From contig JAEEIL010000026.1 in NCBI GenBank assembly GCA_016281355.1, positions 51,627 to 115,626 on the forward strand: a stretch of DNA of 64,000 nucleotides, written 5' to 3'. Positions 59,120 through 64,000 of this stretch are shown here, one piece after another. The notes under the pieces are model-generated. The model was not told where the DNA came from and did not search any database. It worked only from the letters and a program-made list of their open reading frames with translations. This DNA is from Elusimicrobiaceae bacterium. Lineage in GTDB: Bacteria > Elusimicrobiota > Elusimicrobia > Elusimicrobiales > Elusimicrobiaceae. The stretch's first letter is position 1, and every line of letters begins with the position of its first letter. The position numbers were made by a program, and so were the translations under genes.

Positions 59120-62100
59120 ATGAAAAATGGGAATATATTAAATATAAAACAACATTTTCATGTAGGGGTTGTTTTATCTCTGATTTTATTTGTAGTGTTT
59201 GGTGCAATAAATCTATTTGCCCAGACGGCGATGGTAACAAATAATTTTGTACATTATCCGTCCACTAATGTTCCAAATAATTACCAGTGTGTGATAGCGC
59301 CTACAGATTACCCTGCCAGTACAACTTTACCTGATAACCGTTCATTTTTGACAACCCCGGTTAACAATACTTATAACACAAATACTACTTCTATTGACCC
59401 TTGGGTAAATTCTGCATTGATTGAATTTGATAATGTTTTTCCGAATGATAGCACAGAGCCTCTTTATCCAAATCATTGTTTGTCTTTATGTGCGGAAGTT
59501 ACGTGCTCAAACCCCGTCAGAAAAGTTGAAATGTCCAGTTCAGACGGGACATCAAATATTATAACCTCAATGGCAAGTGGGGACTTTCCGATACAAACAA
59601 TTTTATTTGATATTTTTAAATATCAAGCCGGTTCAAACCCATATAATGCTGATACAACACCACCTGTAAGAACAATAGCAATGTACCCTGCACAAGGTAG
59701 CGGTATTGACAATGTATGTCATGGCGTACCTACTTGTTGTGATACTCCGCAAAAGGATAATGCTATTTTCCCGAATTTACCCAGTAATAATCCTTCTTGT
59801 ACTGATCTCCCCGAGTATGAAAAATCTTGCTGTGATGTTTGTACTTGGAGTGATGAAGGTAGTTGTGGTATAAAAGCCGGTGCTTGTGAAGGGCAAACTT
59901 CTGGTGCAACTTGTGATGATGACTATTGTATATGGAATCAATTGTGTAATGATAAAGTTGATACCATCTGCAAAGACAAGACATCATCAACCGAATGTTA
60001 TGACGACAATAATTGTACTTGGCAGGCTGCCAGTTGCCATACTTTGACATATGATGGTTGTGAAGCACATGATACTCAGGCAGAGTGTTTGCAAGCAATA
60101 AATGACGGATATCCGTGTTCTTGGTTTGGAAATCCAAGTATGGGAGTGCCATATAAGTGTTCATATAATTCGATGGCTTGCGGATTATCTACCCCATGTG
60201 GTATAGGTACTAGTAATATCGGTACTTATTGTGAAGAAATACCACAAGGTTGCTACAACAAAGTCGGTACTTGTTTAAACAATACAGCTTGCGATCTTGA
60301 TTATTGTGATGAAACAGGTTCATCATGTTCCACAAGAACAGCTTCCACTTCTTCTTGTATCGGTGCTAGTTCAAGCAGCTGTAATTCCACTTTCTGTAAA
60401 TGGTCTGCATCAGGGGTAGCAACATGTGATACTACCTTACCAAGCGGTGCAACTCCAAGCAATCAAAATACTTGTAAAGCCAGTGCAACAAACAACCCTT
60501 GCCTTGGTATTGCCGAACTCTTTCCTTCCAAAGAGGCCTGCGTTGCCGGGATAACTACATTACACTTCTGCACGCCATGGGATGGCAGTTATGAGATAGA
60601 TGGGGAGTTTGGGAAGAGCAACGGTCAGTTTGGATATAGGACTACGATAAAGACGAACTATCCTGGGGATGGGATATCGGTGACGAGTGATTTAAGCATA
60701 GAGCACATGATAGTATATCCTGGAGACACACAGATACCGATCCAAGTAGATGTAACTAACGTACACTCGGTGAGGAGCAGTCCGACTTTAGCAGGTAAAA
60801 CACCGGCGGTAACTACAGCGCCATATAAAATAAGGTACAGATTAAGTAAAGATGCTACGACATCGGTATACATAATAGATCCTGAAGAATTACCTACATC
60901 TGACAATTATGTACACAGGAAATTAGTAGAAGGCAAGCCGAGAGATGGAGAAGGGTTTCAAGGCGGAGTACAAAGTGACATAGTGGTAACTAATGAAGAG
61001 AGTTGGGATGGGCGTGATGATTATGGGAGATTATTACCATATGGTAACTACATGATAAGCATCCAAGCATCGACCAGGGATGAATGGAGTGGTAATGTAG
61101 AACAAGATTTATCAAGGGCAGTGACGAGGCAGTTAAGTTTAGATCCGTTGAAGATAACGGACATAGCGGTGACTGGGTTAACGAAAGAATCTACAGCCTA
61201 TGCGAAGATAGATTATTTATTGACGGAAGCGGCCACGGTACACTTAGAGATATATACACCTGGGACGACATTTGAAGATTTGAACATATGTAATGTAGGA
61301 ACAGGGTATCCAACATGTACCAACGGATATATGACGAATGCGGGTGGAGCCCAAGGGACGCCGGTGATAGCATTAGACTCTACTGGAAGCAGGCCTACGG
61401 GTATGCGAGTAGCGAGTTATATAGAACAAAAGGCACGCAGGGTAGGAGTAAACAGCAAATGGGACGGCATGTGTTGGGATGAAGTAAACTGCGGAAGCAG
61501 CATGACAGGAGCCGGAGCAAGTGCAACGACATGGAGTGGATACTCATACGGTGGAGCATTACCTGATGGGGACTATGTATACTTGTTATGGGCGGAAAGT
61601 CCATATGGAAGCACATCAGGTCAAGCGGCTGGAACATTTGACCCTGCAAATAGTACGATAACAGTAAACGGAGTAGACTGGGACGGTGTAAAAACGCACA
61701 TGATATATAATGGGATAATACCGATAAACAGGGGCTTTCCGGAGATAACGATAGATGCGGTATCATACTCAACGATAGGGAGCAGTCCGATAGTGAACGG
61801 GTTAGATCCATTTGTAGTGAGTTACAGTTTAAGCAGGGACAGTTATGTAGATGTAGGGATATGGACGACGGCATCTAGTGGTACATATACGGCAGGGGCG
61901 TGTGAAAATGGAAAATGTGCGCCGTACAAAGTGAAGACGATATCTGAGAATGAAGTAAAAGAAGCGTTAACGAAGAACACATATTATTGGGACGGATTAG
62001 ATGATCAAGGGAGATATGTAAGTGCGGGTAATTACATGTTGAGGATTACGGCGCAAGATGCATTATTCCCTGCTAAGATGGTAACGCGAACGATAGAGTT

Positions 62101-64000
62101 CCCTGTAGACATGTTTAGGGTAGTGGATGTAGAAACGACGCCGTTGTTAGAGTTAGGGAGCAGCAATCCGTTAAGTGGTTTAGCGAGCATAAGTTACATG
62201 TTATCAAAGAGCATGGAAGTGACGGTGAGCATATATGAACAAGGGGTAGTGATCCCAACAGGTGGTGGGTGTGCATGGCCGCCGGTAGAGGGTACAGGTG
62301 TATGTGATATACATTCGAGTACAGATACGGCATATACACCGGTAGCGATAAAGACATTTAGGGGTACGCGTCAAGGTGAAGGCTATAAAATAACAGATTT
62401 TTGGGATGGATACAGGACAGACAACACAATGGCAACGGAGATGATGCCGGACGGGTTATATCCGTACATAATAGTAGCGAGTGCATCGTTACCCGGGGCA
62501 CGATATTACAGTACAGATACAACGGACGGGTTGATATATCCGTTAGATGGTAGTTTACCGGCGCATTATTTAGATGCGATGTATGCAAGTGACAAAGCTA
62601 CGGGGTACGTAACGATATCACGCGGGCCGGTATATTTTACGGAGATAGATATAAGGCCGACACATCCTATACAATATTACAGCAGTGCTACGGTAGAATT
62701 AGCGCCGTATGAAGTGTTATTTAGTGTAAACAGGATCAGCAGTGTAACGGTAGAGATAATCAGCACGGTACCGGGAGCTTGTATGGGTGCGACGAGTTCG
62801 TCAGGGACGATATGTAGGACATTGACAAGGACGAACTTTATAGGGACGACTTTACAAGACTATAACATATATGATGCGGGAGTATTGAACACATTATATT
62901 GGGATGGGAAAGACGAAAACGGTAGATATGTAAAGATAGCGAATTATCAAGTAAGATTTACAGCATGGCCGTACTTAGGCAATAGTGGGACCGGGACAGA
63001 TGAAGGGTTAAACAAGACGGTAGAGATAAGGAACTTAGTGGTAAACAACTTCCAGGTATTTGACAGGTACATATGGGATGTAGCGCAACAGAACAAAGGG
63101 CAAGGCAAGTTTGCATATCAGATATCGGTGCCGATGAAGACGGCGATACAGATATTTAAACCTGAGACAAGGGTAGTAGATTTAACTACAGGAGAATTAC
63201 ATAATCCGATACAAGGAAGCGGGCCTGTATACTCAACGGATACTAGGAACGTATTAGTAAAAGCGATAGTAGGAGTACGCCCTAACTTAGTGAGTTTAGA
63301 AGAGATATGGGATGGAACGGACTATGCAGGTCAAAAAGTACCGGACGGTATATATCCGTTCAGATATGTAACGGTATTAGATAGTTATCAAATGAACAGT
63401 ATAACTGGGGATCCGATAGTATCATATAGTACGGAACCTATATCGGAAATAGTAATGGATTGGGACAAATATGTTAACTTAGGAGTAATCAACGTAGTGA
63501 ACGGGGATAGCTGGTATGCTGATATAGATTGGAAAGATCCGAAGGTAACGATGTTCTATCCTAACCCAGTGGTAGCGCGAAGCGGAGCGGTAGCGAACAA
63601 GAAAATAGGGTTTTTTGAAATAACGAAGGTACCTGCGCCGGGGACAGTTACAATAAAAATATATAATATTGCAGGGGATTTAGTGAGAGACGGTGGATAT
63701 GAGTGTGTAAACGCGATAGGAACAACGGCGACATTAGAAGAATTTAACACGACATATGGCGGGGTTACGCCTGATTGGAATATAAATGGATACACTAACC
63801 CGAGCCCGACGGGTATAGATCCGAACTTATTAGGGAGCCAGGCGTTAGGAAGAAACTTTGCGATGAGATGCAAATGGGATTTGAAGAACAATGCGGGTAA
63901 TGATGTAGCACGCGGATTGTATTATGCGATAATGACATTGAACCCGACAAGAGGAAACTCAAATAAATCACAAAGAGTGATTAAGATTTTAATACCGTAA
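59120..64000 (+). CDS. Giant Cys-rich surface protein with FlgD/Ig-like modules
   Basis: 1,626 residues from the ATG at 59120; an earlier in-frame start lacks a signal peptide position. Hydrophobic signal segment (~15-34, ending NLFAQ). Residues ~195-480 are Cys-rich, with repeats of the form C-x(n)-C-xx-xx-C-x-W (CTW, CIW, CTW, CSW, CKW). The rest contains six or so beta modules, each with a WDG-x-D-x-x-G-R-x(4)-G-x-Y motif (for example WDGRDDYGRLLPYGNY and WDGLDDQGRYVSAGNY), as in FlgD Ig-like domains. The final module has MFYPNPVV, VTIKIYNIAGDLVRDGG and ARGLYYAIMTLNP. From about 60,580 the codons change sharply (purine third bases). The TAA is the last codon in the window. Role: probably cell-surface structure or adhesion. 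Confidence 0.82.
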   Translation: MKNGNILNIKQHFHVGVVLSLILFVVFGAINLFAQTAMVTNNFVHYPSTNVPNNYQCVIAPTDYPASTTLPDNRSFLTTPVNNTYNTNTTSIDPWVNSALIEFDNVFPNDSTEPLYPNHCLSLCAEVTCSNPVRKVEMSSSDGTSNIITSMASGDFPIQTILFDIFKYQAGSNPYNADTTPPVRTIAMYPAQGSGIDNVCHGVPTCCDTPQKDNAIFPNLPSNNPSCTDLPEYEKSCCDVCTWSDEGSCGIKAGACEGQTSGATCDDDYCIWNQLCNDKVDTICKDKTSSTECYDDNNCTWQAASCHTLTYDGCEAHDTQAECLQAINDGYPCSWFGNPSMGVPYKCSYNSMACGLSTPCGIGTSNIGTYCEEIPQGCYNKVGTCLNNTACDLDYCDETGSSCSTRTASTSSCIGASSSSCNSTFCKWSASGVATCDTTLPSGATPSNQNTCKASATNNPCLGIAELFPSKEACVAGITTLHFCTPWDGSYEIDGEFGKSNGQFGYRTTIKTNYPGDGISVTSDLSIEHMIVYPGDTQIPIQVDVTNVHSVRSSPTLAGKTPAVTTAPYKIRYRLSKDATTSVYIIDPEELPTSDNYVHRKLVEGKPRDGEGFQGGVQSDIVVTNEESWDGRDDYGRLLPYGNYMISIQASTRDEWSGNVEQDLSRAVTRQLSLDPLKITDIAVTGLTKESTAYAKIDYLLTEAATVHLEIYTPGTTFEDLNICNVGTGYPTCTNGYMTNAGGAQGTPVIALDSTGSRPTGMRVASYIEQKARRVGVNSKWDGMCWDEVNCGSSMTGAGASATTWSGYSYGGALPDGDYVYLLWAESPYGSTSGQAAGTFDPANSTITVNGVDWDGVKTHMIYNGIIPINRGFPEITIDAVSYSTIGSSPIVNGLDPFVVSYSLSRDSYVDVGIWTTASSGTYTAGACENGKCAPYKVKTISENEVKEALTKNTYYWDGLDDQGRYVSAGNYMLRITAQDALFPAKMVTRTIEFPVDMFRVVDVETTPLLELGSSNPLSGLASISYMLSKSMEVTVSIYEQGVVIPTGGGCAWPPVEGTGVCDIHSSTDTAYTPVAIKTFRGTRQGEGYKITDFWDGYRTDNTMATEMMPDGLYPYIIVASASLPGARYYSTDTTDGLIYPLDGSLPAHYLDAMYASDKATGYVTISRGPVYFTEIDIRPTHPIQYYSSATVELAPYEVLFSVNRISSVTVEIISTVPGACMGATSSSGTICRTLTRTNFIGTTLQDYNIYDAGVLNTLYWDGKDENGRYVKIANYQVRFTAWPYLGNSGTGTDEGLNKTVEIRNLVVNNFQVFDRYIWDVAQQNKGQGKFAYQISVPMKTAIQIFKPETRVVDLTTGELHNPIQGSGPVYSTDTRNVLVKAIVGVRPNLVSLEEIWDGTDYAGQKVPDGIYPFRYVTVLDSYQMNSITGDPIVSYSTEPISEIVMDWDKYVNLGVINVVNGDSWYADIDWKDPKVTMFYPNPVVARSGAVANKKIGFFEITKVPAPGTVTIKIYNIAGDLVRDGGYECVNAIGTTATLEEFNTTYGGVTPDWNINGYTNPSPTGIDPNLLGSQALGRNFAMRCKWDLKNNAGNDVARGLYYAIMTLNPTRGNSNKSQRVIKILIP

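Noticed and set aside
61395..61874. Long reverse ORFs under the surface-protein gene (also near 59763-60164).
   Set aside because: They follow from the unusual codon composition of the sense gene; their products are Leu/His/Ser-rich nonsense.
63998..64000. The surface-protein stop codon is exactly the last codon of the window.
   Set aside because: Most likely chance or a contig boundary, not a biological signal.
59120..64000. Possible T9SS cargo, because the last module has a YPNP start and an Ig-like end.
   Set aside because: The final residues lack the conserved type A sorting pattern, and no T9SS gene is visible; FlgD-Ig-like is the safer call.
1..64000. Search by eye for CRISPR arrays, insertion sequences, integrases and attachment sites.
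   Set aside because: No direct-repeat array, transposase or integrase was seen.

Overview
The window looks like an AT-rich (roughly 36-40 % G+C by eye) chromosomal segment of a Gram-negative (diderm) bacterium. A diderm envelope is shown by the Kdo/LPS-export block (kdsA, kdsD, lptC, lptA, lptB), the Mla-type lipid transport genes and many exported or lipoprotein products. The gene mix, the pilin-like domain and the composition suggest a gut-type Elusimicrobiota (Elusimicrobium-like) genome. That assignment is inference from gene content, not a search result. No phage, insertion sequence, CRISPR array or rRNA operon is visible.

Layout. 1-9.1 kb: an exported stalk-domain protein cut by the left edge, a YgjP-type metallopeptidase, a squalene/phytoene-synthase-like enzyme, a membrane-anchored thermonuclease, a lipid kinase, alaS, rpsT, pgm and murB. 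9.1-12.9 kb: a three-gene unit of an ECF sigma factor, a membrane protein that joins a YfbK-type von Willebrand A domain to a pilin-like C-terminal domain, and a small exported protein. 12.9-13.3 kb: a gene-free spacer with a long imperfect hairpin. 13.3-25 kb: rpmE-prfA-prmC, an ankyrin lipoprotein, murA-folC-yajQ-TPR, tRNA-Ala(CGC), thrC, and a DUF4912/GH57 branching-enzyme pair. 25-39 kb: an alpha-2-macroglobulin, facing a long reverse-strand operon dnaB-alr-mlaE-mlaF-mlaD-radA-nadE. 39-47 kb: a DtxR regulator, a second ankyrin protein, an MFS carrier, trmL, glgP, smpB and an unknown coiled-coil membrane protein. 47-54 kb: DUF1646 transporter, MgtC, kdsA, a 56-residue membrane ORF, kdsD, lptC-lptA-lptB and a CPA1-type antiporter. 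54-64 kb: queH, a TatD-linked radical SAM protein overlapping a membrane-anchored glycogen-binding protein, tsaE-tsaB-rimI, a TPR protein, and a 1,626-residue surface protein.

How the genes work together. Pgm, the GH57 branching enzyme, DUF4912, glucan phosphorylase and the CBM48 protein point to a glycogen cycle. MurA, MurB and Alr serve peptidoglycan, and the Kds, Lpt and Mla genes serve the outer membrane. PrfA with PrmC, TsaE/TsaB with RimI, SmpB, TrmL and QueH serve translation.

Most striking points: (1) at least eleven genes that begin transcription units have a TATAAT/TAAAAT box only 5-8 nt before the start codon and no Shine-Dalgarno, while downstream genes have good ones, which suggests frequent leaderless mRNAs; (2) the sigma/VWA/pilin-like operon; (3) an abrupt change to purine-ending codons inside the large surface protein; (4) an NAD synthetase whose glutaminase domain lacks the catalytic Lys and Cys; (5) a small membrane ORF embedded between kdsA and kdsD.
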